Part shown: in pieces, positions 17,683 to 26,717 of the stretch
How positions within the stretch are numbered: position 1 is the first letter of the stretch
How the letters are laid out: each line of letters starts with the position of its first letter
From: Vibrio sp. SCSIO 43137
GTDB taxonomy: Bacteria > Pseudomonadota > Gammaproteobacteria > Enterobacterales > Vibrionaceae
Direction: 5' to 3'
DNA length: 64,000 nt
Assembly (NCBI RefSeq): GCF_028201475.1
Contig: NZ_CP116383.1
Span: 2,108,001 to 2,172,000 of the forward strand
The notes under the pieces: generated by a model
Database searches by the model: none
What the model saw: only the letters and a program-made list of their open reading frames with translations
Told to the model about the DNA's origin: nothing
Position numbers and translations under genes: made by a program

Positions 17683-18690
17683 CTAGCCCGTTATCAAATC
17701 TGACTTTCTGACAACAATCTTGCCGGGATACCAGTTTTTAGTCTCATAGTTACGCTTCTCCAGCTTATTAAGCATAAGTTTGGCCATTTCTTCACCCACA
17801 TTGAAGGTGTCATAACGTACCGTTGTCACTGAAGGCTTGCTGTAACGTCCCTGCTCATAATCACCATACCCTGCTATAGAAATATTTTTACCCGGCTGGT
17901 AACCGAGCTCTTCACAGGCTGCAATAGTACCTATGGCCATATTATCGTCAGCACAAAGAATAGAAGTTGGCCTTTTCGCCAGAGAGAGTACCTCTTTGGC
18001 AAGGCGGGCAGCGCCGTCTTCACTCAGTTCACCGTTTCTTACCCAGCGGGGATCAATTTCCAGCCCCGCTTCATCCATCGCCTGATGATAACCGCGGAAA
18101 CGGGCAACAGAGAGGGTCAGCTCGCTCGGGCCGTCAATAAAGGCTATTCTGCTGTGACCATTTTGAATCTGACGTTTAGTTAGCTCATAAAACACTTCTG
18201 CATTATCTACATCGACAAAGCTGTCCTCTTCATAGCCTTCATCAAAACCGTGACAGATAAAGGGGAAGTTCTGCTCTCTCAGCATAGCAATACGCGAATC
18301 ATTAACTCTGGTACGTACCACAAACAGGCCGTCAATCATGCCGCTGCTGATAAAATCCTGATAGACCTTTTTCTCATCCTGAAAGTCAGAAATAGTGGTT
18401 ACCATTAGTTGATATTCATGCTTAGCCAGAAAGGTAGACGCACCGGCCAGTACCTTGGAGAAGGCAGGAGAAACGAACATTCTGGAGTTAGAAGGAAGAA
18501 CAATGCCGACATTACGTGACTTGCCAGATGCCAGCCTCTTCGCTGTTGCGTTAGGCTTATAACCCATCTCTTTAGCCGCATCAAATACCTTCCTGCGGGT
18601 ATCCGGATTCACATCAGTGTACCCATTCAGGGCACGGGATACGGTAGACTTTGATAAACCCAAAGATTCAGCTAATTTCTTAATCGACAT
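17683..18690 (-). CDS. LacI-family repressor of the neighbouring sugar locus
   Basis: 335 aa. The N-terminal helix-turn-helix and hinge are canonical: MSIKKLAESLGLSKSTVSRALNGY, then VNPDTRRKVFDAAKEMGYKPNATAKRLASGKS. The rest is a periplasmic-binding-like effector domain ending in the usual P.ITTVRYD-type dimer region (PSVTTVRYDTFNVGEEMAKLML). It lies downstream of the ABC/phosphorylase operon on the same strand but after a strong terminator, so it probably has its own promoter in 18691-18810. The two identical palindromes at 25023 and 25156 have the CCGG-centred symmetry common to LacI-family operators and are its likely targets. The effector is unknown. Confidence 0.9.
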   Translation of the reverse strand: MSIKKLAESLGLSKSTVSRALNGYTDVNPDTRRKVFDAAKEMGYKPNATAKRLASGKSRNVGIVLPSNSRMFVSPAFSKVLAGASTFLAKHEYQLMVTTISDFQDEKKVYQDFISSGMIDGLFVVRTRVNDSRIAMLREQNFPFICHGFDEGYEEDSFVDVDNAEVFYELTKRQIQNGHSRIAFIDGPSELTLSVARFRGYHQAMDEAGLEIDPRWVRNGELSEDGAARLAKEVLSLAKRPTSILCADDNMAIGTIAACEELGYQPGKNISIAGYGDYEQGRYSKPSVTTVRYDTFNVGEEMAKLMLNKLEKRNYETKNWYPGKIVVRKSDLITG

Positions 18691-18810
18691 ACTGACGAGT
18701 TCCTAAAATTCATTCTTTTATACAGCTAACTGACGTTCTCTATAATACCTGCTTCAACCGTTCCAAGGTAGAGGCTGTTACTATTAAAATTACTGTTTTA
18801 TTAGTTAATT

Positions 18811-18845
18811 AAAAAAGCCCCTTAACTTCAGTTAAGGGGCTTTTT
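18811..18845 (-). terminator. Strong terminator of the sugar ABC operon
   Basis: A 15-bp perfect stem (18812-18826 with 18831-18845) with a 4-nt loop, flanked by A and T runs. It lies 3 nt past the ATPase stop and separates the operon from the LacI gene. Confidence 0.93.
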
Positions 18846-18848
18846 AGC

Positions 18849-19946
18849 TTAGATACGCTCTTCGCTATTTACATCGAATAACAGAACTCTGGATAGATCC
18901 ACCAAGAGTTCCATCTTGTCGCCCTTCACTACTTCAGAACGAAGGTCCAGTCTGGCTTTAACGTTCTGGTCGCTAAGTTTGAACAGAACCTCTTTGTCAA
19001 ATCCCATTGGCTCAACAAGGTCGATTTCAACATCTTTAAAGTCGAAAGTACGTTCAGTTTCAGAGAAGTACGCCTTATCGTTAAAGAAGTCAGGACGGAT
19101 GCCCACTTTAACCTTCATACCTTCTGCACCAATCTCATCTTTCAGACGAACATTTTCCAGCTTGCTTCTTTCAATGTGGTAGCCGCCAACATCCAGATAG
19201 TCGTTGTAAAGAACGCCATCGATAATGTTCATTGACGGAGAACCGATAAAGGTAGCAACGAAAATGTTGTTAGGATCCAGATAGATTTCCATCGGAGTAC
19301 CAACCTGCTCGATAATACCGTCACGCATTACTACAACGCGGTCAGCAAGTGTCATCGCTTCAACCTGATCGTGCGTTACATAAACACTGGTACGGCCGAA
19401 CTTGTTGTGAATCTGACCGATCTCAGTACGCATGTGGTTACGTAGTTTCGCATCCAGGTTAGAAAGAGGCTCATCGAACAGGAAGCAGTCTGCATCACGA
19501 ATGATGGCACGACCCATTGCAACACGCTGTCTCTGACCACCGGACAGATCCGCAGGCTTACGCTTCAGGTACTCATCCAGTTTAAGCATCTTAGACACTT
19601 CTTCCAGACGGTGCTGAATTTCAGCTTCATCCATCTTCAGACGACGAAGAGCGAATACAATGTTCTCTTCAACTGTCTTATGCGGGTAAAGAGCATAGTT
19701 CTGGAAAACCATCGCAATATTACGATCTTGTGGTTCTACATGAGTGACTACCTTGTCACCAATAGTGATATCACCTGAAGTAGGCTGCTCAAGGCCGGCA
19801 ATCATACGCAGAGTGGTTGATTTACCACAGCCTGACGGGCCTACCAGTACAACAAACTCGCCATCTTGGATCTCGAGGCTAATGTCTTTTACGACCTTAG
19901 TTTCGCCGTAGTTCTTGATAATGTTTTTAAGAGAAATAGAAGCCAT
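18849..19946 (-). CDS. Sugar ABC importer ATPase (MalK/UgpC type)
   Basis: 365-aa ATP-binding subunit that powers the carbohydrate importer encoded just upstream. The Walker A motif is GPSGCGKST, the Q-loop follows at [12 protein letters not shown], the signature is [14 protein letters not shown] and the Walker B is [12 protein letters not shown], followed by the H-loop THD. A C-terminal TOBE-type regulatory domain of about 120 aa is present (VGIRPDFF region), as in MalK and UgpC. It is the last gene of the operon, 5 nt after the second permease gene. Confidence 0.95.
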   Translation of the reverse strand: MASISLKNIIKNYGETKVVKDISLEIQDGEFVVLVGPSGCGKSTTLRMIAGLEQPTSGDITIGDKVVTHVEPQDRNIAMVFQNYALYPHKTVEENIVFALRRLKMDEAEIQHRLEEVSKMLKLDEYLKRKPADLSGGQRQRVAMGRAIIRDADCFLFDEPLSNLDAKLRNHMRTEIGQIHNKFGRTSVYVTHDQVEAMTLADRVVVMRDGIIEQVGTPMEIYLDPNNIFVATFIGSPSMNIIDGVLYNDYLDVGGYHIERSKLENVRLKDEIGAEGMKVKVGIRPDFFNDKAYFSETERTFDFKDVEIDLVEPMGFDKEVLFKLSDQNVKARLDLRSEVVKGDKMELLVDLSRVLLFDVNSEERI

Positions 19947-19951
19947 AATAA

Positions 19952-20914
19952 TTAACCTTTTACACCGCCATCAGTTTTACCGCCATCCATATGGCGCATT
20001 GCAAATAAGAAACAAATAATAATCGGAGCCAGAGTCAGCATTGACGCTGCCATAATGCGGTCCCATATTGCGTTTTTAGATACAAATAGTTCCTGAAGAG
20101 CAAGAGGCAAAGTGTAGAACTCTTTAAATTGTTTTAAGAATACCGAGGCAAACAGATATTCGTTCCACCCGATAATAAAGCAGTACATAAATACCGTTGC
20201 CAACATAGGCAGTGACAGCGGAATAACGACTTTAATAATCGCTTGTCTGCGTGAGTAGCCATCCATCATAGCCGCTTCTTCCAGAGCAAACGGTATAGTA
20301 CGGAAGTAGTTACCCAACATGTACAAGGCTACCGGCAGAGTCTGAACAATATAGATGGCGAACAGACTAAATACTGAACCCCACATACTGGTTGCCAGAC
20401 CTACATTCACCGCCATCTGGTACAGAGGTACCATAAGCAGTACGCCACCAACCATGTAGACGAACAGTACAGAACGCTGTACCACTACCTGACCGGTAAA
20501 TCTCAGACGACTGATTGAGTATGCGCCCATTACTGCGAACAGAAGCGAAATCATTGCCGCACCAGCAGATATGGCAAAGCTGTTCAGCATATACCGGCCG
20601 AATGGGAACACATCGGCACCGCCACTGTATTTCGCCTCAATAGCGTCTTTTTTCGCCTGAGGAATCTTAGGGTTGGCCAGAATCTTCTGAATAGCAGCAG
20701 GAATTTCTACCTTCTTCTCTTCAGTAAATCCAAGCAGTTCTTTATAAGCCTCCAGGTTAACCACCTGAGGGATCAGAGACGGGTTACCCCAGTCAAACTG
20801 ATGCTTAAGTGATGTCGACAGAATCTGAGCAAATGGTAGTAAGCAGAAGCTCACCAGCAATAAAATTGCTACCCAGAAACCAACTCGACTTTTTACGGTT
20901 TGTTTACCCAACAT
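19952..20914 (-). CDS. Sugar ABC importer permease (MalG/UgpE type)
   Basis: 320-aa inner-membrane permease with six helices and the cytoplasmic coupling motif [26 protein letters not shown] (EAA loop). A periplasmic insertion of about 70 aa between helices 1 and 2 ([19 protein letters not shown]...) is longer than in many MalG-like proteins. Together with the MalF-like protein encoded 6 nt upstream it forms the heterodimeric channel. The substrate is probably a glucoside handled by the phosphorylase at the head of the operon. Confidence 0.93.
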   Translation of the reverse strand: MLGKQTVKSRVGFWVAILLLVSFCLLPFAQILSTSLKHQFDWGNPSLIPQVVNLEAYKELLGFTEEKKVEIPAAIQKILANPKIPQAKKDAIEAKYSGGADVFPFGRYMLNSFAISAGAAMISLLFAVMGAYSISRLRFTGQVVVQRSVLFVYMVGGVLLMVPLYQMAVNVGLATSMWGSVFSLFAIYIVQTLPVALYMLGNYFRTIPFALEEAAMMDGYSRRQAIIKVVIPLSLPMLATVFMYCFIIGWNEYLFASVFLKQFKEFYTLPLALQELFVSKNAIWDRIMAASMLTLAPIIICFLFAMRHMDGGKTDGGVKG

Positions 20915-20920
20915 AATGAC

Positions 20921-21784
20921 TTACCACTTCAAAATTTTCTTAACATAGAACCAGATGAGCACACACAAGAAGCCAAACTGTATAACAGAGGTAGCGGCGG
21001 CTAAGCCCTGGTCAATAATTCCGGTAAAGGCCTGGTAATATGTAAATACTGGCAGGGTCTCTACGTTTGGAGCTAACAGATAAACGTCTTCAAATCGGTT
21101 CAGGTTCCATATCAGACGTAGGATGACCACGGTAGCCAGTACAAAATAGATTTCCGGCAAAGTTACGTGGAAGAAACGTCCTACAGGTCCGTAACCGTCT
21201 ATTGCTGCTGCCTCGTACTGATCTTTAGGGATAGATTGCAGTTTAGACAGAATTAGCAAGTAAGCGATTGGGAAGTGTTTCCAGATATCGAAGATAATAA
21301 CGACCCATACCGCCGTATCTGGTTCACCGATAAGGTTAGTTCTGGTGTCAGTTAAGTTCAGAACATCAACAACCAACCAGTTAAATACACCGTTTACCGG
21401 GTCAAAAAGGAATTGCCAGCCAAATACAACCGAGATAACGGGTGCAAAGTAAGGCATCAGAATTGCCGCACTGACAATGCCACGACCTTTAAAAGGTTCA
21501 CGCATTAGCAAGGCAACTAAAAGGCCTAACAAAGTTGTACCTGCTACTGTACCTAACAGGTAGACAACGGTCGTACCGATAGATGAATAGTAATCAGGGT
21601 TTGATAAAAGTTTCGAATAGTTGTCCAGCCCGACAAAAAGCTTATCACCATTCAGCTTAACGTCGAAAAAACTAAGGTAGACGTTAAAAACAATCGGATA
21701 GAGTATCAAAAGCGCGATAAAAACGATGGTCGGAGATACTAACTTCCAGCCCAGTCTCGCTTCAGCTCTCTCTAATGGAGTCAT
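20921..21784 (-). CDS. Sugar ABC importer permease (MalF/UgpA type)
   Basis: About 287-aa permease with six helices and the EAA motif YEAAAIDGYGPVGRFFHVTLPEI. The start at 21784 (MTPLERAEARLGW) has AAAGGA upstream and fits the family; an in-frame start at 21817 would add eleven unusual residues. It lies between the binding-protein and second permease genes in an operon with tight spacing. Confidence 0.93.
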   Translation of the reverse strand: MTPLERAEARLGWKLVSPTIVFIALLILYPIVFNVYLSFFDVKLNGDKLFVGLDNYSKLLSNPDYYSSIGTTVVYLLGTVAGTTLLGLLVALLMREPFKGRGIVSAAILMPYFAPVISVVFGWQFLFDPVNGVFNWLVVDVLNLTDTRTNLIGEPDTAVWVVIIFDIWKHFPIAYLLILSKLQSIPKDQYEAAAIDGYGPVGRFFHVTLPEIYFVLATVVILRLIWNLNRFEDVYLLAPNVETLPVFTYYQAFTGIIDQGLAAATSVIQFGFLCVLIWFYVKKILKW

Positions 21785-21881
21785 GAGATTAATTCCTTTC
21801 AGATTGGGGTGACACAATATCGCCCCAAGTGAATGTCTGCTACTGCCACTTACCTGACGGTAGCAGAGTGTTGTTCAACAG

Positions 21882-23231
21882 TTACTTCGCAATGATTTCT
21901 TGCATCTGTTTTTCAGCCCACTCCAGAGATTTCTTAGAGTCCTGGTCTTCAATAACAGCGCTGTAAATCATACGAGGGATAACTTGTTTAGAGAAGATTT
22001 CACCTGATTTAGGGAAAGCTTTTCCGTCTACAACAGAGAAGTTCTTAATGGTGTCGAAACCGCCAACGATCTCTTTGATTGACTCTTTACCATAGCGGTT
22101 AAAGATGCCTTTAGGATCGTTGAGGAATTCTTCCGTTTCAGCGATATCACGCAGCATTGGCAGGTGACCACCCGGAGCCATGTGAGAGAAGGCAACAACT
22201 TGATCTTTCTCATTGATGTATTCAAGGAAAGCTTTAGTTGCGTCAACTTCAGCTTTGTCGCCAGTCTTCATTACAGAGAAACCAACCAGAGTACCGAATG
22301 TAGAAGGTGACTTCTGAGTGATAGTCGCCGCTAAACGAGTGTTCTTAGACAGGTTAGGGTCAAACTTAGCACCTTTAAGATCTTTAAAGTTCTCTGTACC
22401 TAGTGAACTTGCTGCTGCTTCTGCAAGCGCCAGATCATCCATGATGTAAGTTGAGTAGAAGAACATCGCCAGTTTACCTTGCAGGTAGTAATCCCTTGCG
22501 CGCCACGTTTGTGGACCCGGAGGGTTGTACTGAGCAAGACGTTTGTAGAAGTCCAGAGTCTCTTGCTGTGCAGCTGAGTTAAAGATTAGCTTACCGTCTT
22601 TATCGAACTCACCCGCGTCGTTTGAAAGTGCAAACTGAGTATAAACCTGCTCTGCATAAGCATCTGCTTTAGTACCTACCAGAATACCGTACTGGTTTTC
22701 TTCTGGCTTGTAGAAGTGCTTAGCCGCTTTCTCAATCGCTTCCCACGTTGTTGGTGGCTCAAGACCTGCTTCTTCGAACCAGTCAGAACGATACCAGATA
22801 CCCTGTACCCAACCACGATAAGGAACTTGAACGTACTTGCTGGTTTCAGGGTTTTGAATCATCTTCAATGCGCCCTGATAGAAACGTTTTTCACCAAGAG
22901 CTTTAACCACTTCAGTGTTCGCATCTGTGTCAACGATACCTTGCTCAGCAAATGCTAATGAAAGGTTTGAACCAACTTCAACGATGTTAGGTAGAGTACC
23001 TGACGCCGCTGCCGCTGCGATTTGAGTCGGCATTTCGTTCTCATCAACGCCAACAACTTCTACATCGATGCCCGGGTTCAGTGCTTCAAACACTTCTGCC
23101 ATTACCTCGATGGTCTGAAGACGGTCAGACTGAGTCAGAGTCGTCCAATATTCTACCGTTGTTGCCTGAGCAAGGCTTGACATTGTCAAACCGGCTGCAG
23201 CCAGACTAAAAGTCAGAGTTTTCAATTTCAT
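21882..23231 (-). CDS. Sugar ABC importer substrate-binding protein
   Basis: About 449-aa periplasmic binding protein (extracellular solute-binding family 1). The start at 23231 has AAGGATATAGTG upstream and gives a clean signal peptide MKLKTLTFSLAAAGLTMSSLAQA with cleavage near AQA. The mature protein opens TTVEYWTTLTQSDRLQTIEVMAEVFEALNPGIDVEVV, typical of this fold. Tryptophans and aromatics for sugar stacking are plentiful (YRGWVQGIWYRSDWF). It follows the phosphorylase by 26 nt and delivers its ligand to the two permeases encoded downstream. Confidence 0.93.
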   Translation of the reverse strand: MKLKTLTFSLAAAGLTMSSLAQATTVEYWTTLTQSDRLQTIEVMAEVFEALNPGIDVEVVGVDENEMPTQIAAAAASGTLPNIVEVGSNLSLAFAEQGIVDTDANTEVVKALGEKRFYQGALKMIQNPETSKYVQVPYRGWVQGIWYRSDWFEEAGLEPPTTWEAIEKAAKHFYKPEENQYGILVGTKADAYAEQVYTQFALSNDAGEFDKDGKLIFNSAAQQETLDFYKRLAQYNPPGPQTWRARDYYLQGKLAMFFYSTYIMDDLALAEAAASSLGTENFKDLKGAKFDPNLSKNTRLAATITQKSPSTFGTLVGFSVMKTGDKAEVDATKAFLEYINEKDQVVAFSHMAPGGHLPMLRDIAETEEFLNDPKGIFNRYGKESIKEIVGGFDTIKNFSVVDGKAFPKSGEIFSKQVIPRMIYSAVIEDQDSKKSLEWAEKQMQEIIAK

Positions 23232-23257
23232 CACTATATCCTTATGTTTAGGATTTA

Positions 23258-24949
23258 CTATTCGTTCTTCAGCCACATCGTTTGATACGGCTGTAAGGTT
23301 ACTGTTGCGTCGACGGCCTCACCAGAAAGGATATCTTTATTAAGGTTATCCAGCAGGCAGGTGGTATCAATTTCCACAGCGCTATTACTAATATTCACAA
23401 CCACGGCAAGCTGTTCATCACGAACCATGGTAATGAGTTTAGAATCTGTTTTCACAACTCTTTGTGACGCACTTGGTGCAAATGCACTTTCAGTGGTACG
23501 TACAGTGAGCATCTTCTTATATCGGGATAGGATCTTATTACGGCGGTGTTCTGGTGTGTTCAGCTCTTCTTCAAGGCGTTCAACATCCAGTTTTTCACGG
23601 TTAATAGCACGGTTATAACCAAGCTTCTCCAGACCTTCACTATCGTTTACTGAACCCAGTAAGCTGTGAACGTAGATACCCGGCACACCCGCCATAGAGA
23701 CTAAGATGGACTGAGCCGCCATAAAGCGATCGATATTCACGTCTTCGCTTTGTTCAATATCACTCACCGCATTGTAGTAGTTGATATTCAGCTCGTATGG
23801 GCTCTGTGTTCCGTCACCGTTGTCCTTAAACGAAACGCGTCCCCCATTGGTCTTAACGATGTTCATAAGATCCTCAACTTGCTGGCGACTCAGGATACCC
23901 TCAACAGGCCGAACGCCAATGCCATCGTGCGAGGCCAGGAAGTTAAAGAATGTGGTTTTATCTGTGCACTGCTCTAAGCTTGCCATCCAGTCAACGATCT
24001 TCTCGCTGTCACCTGTCTGTAGCGTATGCAGTGTCAGAGGAGGAAGCGGGAACTGATACACAAGGTGTGCTTCGTTCTCACCGTTTCCGAAATAACTGAT
24101 GTTATCCTTGTGAGGTACGTTGGTTTCGGTAATCAGTTTCACATGTGGTGCAACTGAATCCATTACAGCACGCATAGCCTGAACAAGGGCGTGACACTGT
24201 GGCTGGTGAATACATGGTGTATCCAGCTCTTTCCACATAAAGCCGATGGCATCCAGACGGATAAACGACGCACCCTGCTCAGAATAAAACAACAGCAGTT
24301 CGATAATTCTCGCCAGAACCTCAGGGTTGCGGAAGTTTAGGTCAACCTGATCTTCACTAAAGGTTGTCCAGATATGCTTAGGACCACTTGGCGTTTCAAA
24401 AGTCGTCAGCAGAGGAAGCGCTCTCGGACGGGTTACTGAGCTGTAATCACGATCCGGGTTTGCGTCGATAAAGAACTCTTTGTATTCTTCATCGCCGGTC
24501 AGGAATTTAGTAAACCACTCACTCGATTTCGACATATGGTTAATTACACCATCGAACATCAGGTCAAAATCTTGCGACAACGCTTGCACGTCTTTCCAGT
24601 CACCCAGTTCCGGGTTTATTTTCCAGTAGTCAACAACAGAAAAACCGTCGTCTGAGGTGTAAGGAAAACAAGGAAGGATATGAACAGCTGAAAGAACATC
24701 CTTAGTGTTTCTGTTTAAAAACTCATGAAGTGTACGCATCGGCGCTTCATTCTGTTTTTTAATCGAATCACCATAGCTAATCAGCATAATGTCACTTTGA
24801 TCAACCCAGAGTCTGCGATTACTCTGGATATCAAACTTGGCAATTCTTTCAATCAGCTCGGGCAAAAATTGATTCAGTTGAGCCGGCGAATAGACGCCTG
24901 CTAAAATTTGCTGCAAATTATTTTTAAGATGTTTAAGTTCAAGCTTCAT
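23258..24949 (-). CDS. GH13_18 glycoside phosphorylase, YcjM-like (probable glucosylglycerate phosphorylase)
   Basis: 563-aa cytosolic enzyme of the sucrose-phosphorylase subfamily of GH13. It splits an alpha-glucoside with phosphate to glucose 1-phosphate. Visible are DGVINHMS, the nucleophile segment FIRLDAIGF, the acid/base region ITETNVPHKDN, and the transition-state Asp in FLASHDGIG. The run ITETNVPHKDN followed by NEAHLVYQFPLPPL closely resembles what I recall of E. coli YcjM, a glucosylglycerate phosphorylase, more than true sucrose phosphorylases. Glucosylglycerol or sucrose remain possible. Start at 24949 (MKLELK) has GGAAAAAGCA upstream; the open frame extends to 25087 but that part reads through the promoter. 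It heads the ABC operon. Confidence 0.85.
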   Translation of the reverse strand: MKLELKHLKNNLQQILAGVYSPAQLNQFLPELIERIAKFDIQSNRRLWVDQSDIMLISYGDSIKKQNEAPMRTLHEFLNRNTKDVLSAVHILPCFPYTSDDGFSVVDYWKINPELGDWKDVQALSQDFDLMFDGVINHMSKSSEWFTKFLTGDEEYKEFFIDANPDRDYSSVTRPRALPLLTTFETPSGPKHIWTTFSEDQVDLNFRNPEVLARIIELLLFYSEQGASFIRLDAIGFMWKELDTPCIHQPQCHALVQAMRAVMDSVAPHVKLITETNVPHKDNISYFGNGENEAHLVYQFPLPPLTLHTLQTGDSEKIVDWMASLEQCTDKTTFFNFLASHDGIGVRPVEGILSRQQVEDLMNIVKTNGGRVSFKDNGDGTQSPYELNINYYNAVSDIEQSEDVNIDRFMAAQSILVSMAGVPGIYVHSLLGSVNDSEGLEKLGYNRAINREKLDVERLEEELNTPEHRRNKILSRYKKMLTVRTTESAFAPSASQRVVKTDSKLITMVRDEQLAVVVNISNSAVEIDTTCLLDNLNKDILSGEAVDATVTLQPYQTMWLKNE

Positions 24950-24975
24950 TGCTTTTTCCACTATATTCAGGCTTG

Positions 24976-25004
24976 TATATAAACGCGCCTTACCAATACG
25001 ACAA
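24976..25004 (-). promoter_or_regulatory. Candidate sigma-70 promoter of the phosphorylase operon
   Basis: On the minus strand TTGTCG (-35, plus-strand 24999-25004) and TATATA (-10, 24976-24981) are 17 nt apart, four of six matches each. The start would fall about 20 nt upstream of the phosphorylase ATG. Confidence 0.5.
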
Positions 25005-25022
25005 ATTACTTTTTTAATAAAA

Positions 25023-25038
25023 TCAAAACCGGTTTTGA
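25023..25038. promoter_or_regulatory. LacI-type operator 1
   Basis: Perfect 16-bp palindrome TCAAAACCGGTTTTGA, upstream of the -35 of the phosphorylase promoter. The CCGG centre is typical of LacI-family sites. An identical copy lies 133 bp away centre to centre. Confidence 0.8.
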
Positions 25039-25155
25039 ATAAATACAAAAAAAATGGAGTACATGTACAAAAATAACGACTTCTCACTTTTCGTTTTTTA
25101 TACTAGAGAGAAATCCGCGGCATTATTTTGAACTGAGTCACTTTTTTCGACCTTA

Positions 25156-25171
25156 TCAAAACCGGTTTTGA
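25156..25171. promoter_or_regulatory. LacI-type operator 2
   Basis: Second exact copy of TCAAAACCGGTTTTGA, 97 bp upstream of the GT4 start. Two exact copies of one 16-bp palindrome in a 320-bp region are very unlikely by chance. Confidence 0.8.
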
Positions 25172-25187
25172 ATCTTCGTAACAGTAA

Positions 25188-25203
25188 TGTGAAGGTGGTC
25201 ACT
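25188..25203. promoter_or_regulatory. CRP-like site
   Basis: TGTGA-N6-TCACT matches nine of the ten conserved core bases of the CRP consensus TGTGA-N6-TCACA. It lies 65 bp upstream of the GT4 start, next to operator 2, so catabolite control is likely. Confidence 0.6.
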
Positions 25204-25268
25204 TTTTATCACAATCACTATCGTTAAATTCCACATTAATAGTTAATAACCCACAGGCAGATTAAGAA

Positions 25269-26609
25269 ATGAACATATTACTGGCCCATTTTCGCGTAGG
25301 TGAAACCGATGGTGTATCACTTGAAATGGACAAATGGAAATGGGCGCTGGAAGCGTCAGGGCATAAGGTACACTACCTTGCGGGCAGCAGTGGCGACTGT
25401 GAAGCAGAGTGTATTTCCGAGCTTCATTATCTGGATGACTTTAATGACAAGATCATTCATAACGCTTACGTGAAAATGAGTGATTACAGTAGTGACAGTG
25501 AACTGATTGAGGCGATTGAAGCACAAGCAGAACGTATTGCAGATAAAGTTGCCGATATTATTACTAAACTGGATATCGATATTATTGTGCCAAATAATGT
25601 CTGGTCTCTCGGTTACCACTTGCCCGCTGCCATTGGTATTTTAGATGCCGTTAACAGAACCGGAATCAAGGCGATTTGTCACCATCACGATTTCCACTGG
25701 GAAAGAGAAAAATACTCAAAACCTACAACGGAAAAAGTGACTGAGTTGCTTGATCAATATTTCCCGCCTAAGCAGGATAATATTCAACACTGCATTATTA
25801 ACTATATTGCACAGGAAGAGTTGAAGTTTCGCCGTGATATTGACTCAGACGTTGTACCAAACGTATTTGATTTCCACAGCAGTGACTGGAAAGTTGACGA
25901 CTACAACCGCGATCTGCGGGAAAGGTTCGGCATCCAGCCTAACGATATTATGTTCCTTCAGGCAACCCGTATCGTTGCCAGAAAAGGTATTGAACTGGCG
26001 ATTGACCATATTGCTGAAGTAGCAAAACAAAAGCAGAAGTTAATCGGAAAAACTCTGTATAACGGCCAAACGTTCACACAAGAGAGCCGCTTAATTCTTA
26101 CTTTTGCCGGAATGAGTGAAGAAGAGAGCTATCTGGATAAGCTAAAAGAGAAAGCAAAACAACAGGGCGTTGAGTTGCTGTTTATTAATGACGCTATTGC
26201 TCACTCCCGTTCTGATGCTGAAGGAGAGAAGGTCTACTCTTTATGGGATGCTTACGCTCACGCCGATATCATCACCTACCCTTCTCTGCTTGAAGGCTGG
26301 GGAAATCAGTTCCTTGAAGGTTTGATCGCTAAGCTGCCAATGATTGTCTACCGTTATCCGGTTTATGCCACGGATATTGCAGCCAATCAGTTTGATATTA
26401 TCGATTTGGGTGACACTCATCAGCTTGATGCTCAGGGGCTAGCCTATATTGATTCTGAGCAGAACGCTAAATCAGCGGAGCAAACCATTAAGTATCTGAC
26501 TGACAGGGAAACCCGCCAGAAGGAGATGGAAAGAAACTATCAGATTGGTCTGCACTCATACTCTTACCCGGTTCTAAAACAGATTCTGGACAACATCTTC
26601 AGCGCTTAA
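25269..26609 (+). CDS. GT4 glycosyltransferase, possibly glycosylglycerate-type solute synthesis
   Basis: 446-aa soluble GT-B protein. The N-terminal domain begins MNILLAHFRVGETDGVSLEMDKWKWALEASGH, a glycine loop plus DGVSLE segment I associate with mannosylglucosylglycerate synthase-like proteins, though from memory only. The C-terminal domain has the retaining GT4 E-x7-E motif in PSLLEGWGNQFLEGL and a nucleotide-sugar region TRIVARKGIELAI. It is divergent from the phosphorylase operon and shares its operator region, so both are probably induced by the same sugar. Whether it makes or modifies the compound that the phosphorylase degrades is open. The ribosome site is weak. Confidence 0.75.
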   Translation: MNILLAHFRVGETDGVSLEMDKWKWALEASGHKVHYLAGSSGDCEAECISELHYLDDFNDKIIHNAYVKMSDYSSDSELIEAIEAQAERIADKVADIITKLDIDIIVPNNVWSLGYHLPAAIGILDAVNRTGIKAICHHHDFHWEREKYSKPTTEKVTELLDQYFPPKQDNIQHCIINYIAQEELKFRRDIDSDVVPNVFDFHSSDWKVDDYNRDLRERFGIQPNDIMFLQATRIVARKGIELAIDHIAEVAKQKQKLIGKTLYNGQTFTQESRLILTFAGMSEEESYLDKLKEKAKQQGVELLFINDAIAHSRSDAEGEKVYSLWDAYAHADIITYPSLLEGWGNQFLEGLIAKLPMIVYRYPVYATDIAANQFDIIDLGDTHQLDAQGLAYIDSEQNAKSAEQTIKYLTDRETRQKEMERNYQIGLHSYSYPVLKQILDNIFSA

Positions 26610-26668
26610 AGAAGAGATGCTAAAACCATCACCGCCGCCAATGGCGGTGGAATAAGGTTCTAAACAAC

Positions 26669-26696
26669 AAAGGCCTGACATCACTGTCAGGCCTTT
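26669..26696. terminator. Bidirectional terminator, GT4 / symporter
   Basis: A 12-bp perfect stem AAAGGCCTGACA/TGTCAGGCCTTT with a 4-nt loop between convergent genes. A second hairpin with 7-bp stem lies just before it (26630-26649) but lacks a T run. Confidence 0.88.
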
Positions 26697-26717
26697 GAGT
26701 TTCTCATCAGTCAGCTA

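Larger units (their letters stand above)
24950..25268. promoter_or_regulatory. Divergent control region, phosphorylase operon / GT4
   Basis: About 320 bp between two divergent starts. It contains two identical 16-bp palindromes, a promoter for the leftward operon and a CRP-like site, each listed separately. It has the layout of a looping LacI-type control region. Confidence 0.8.

Noticed and set aside
24950..25087. Longer phosphorylase start at 25087
   Set aside because: It would translate through operator 1 and the promoter; the family start MKLELK at 24949 has a good ribosome site.
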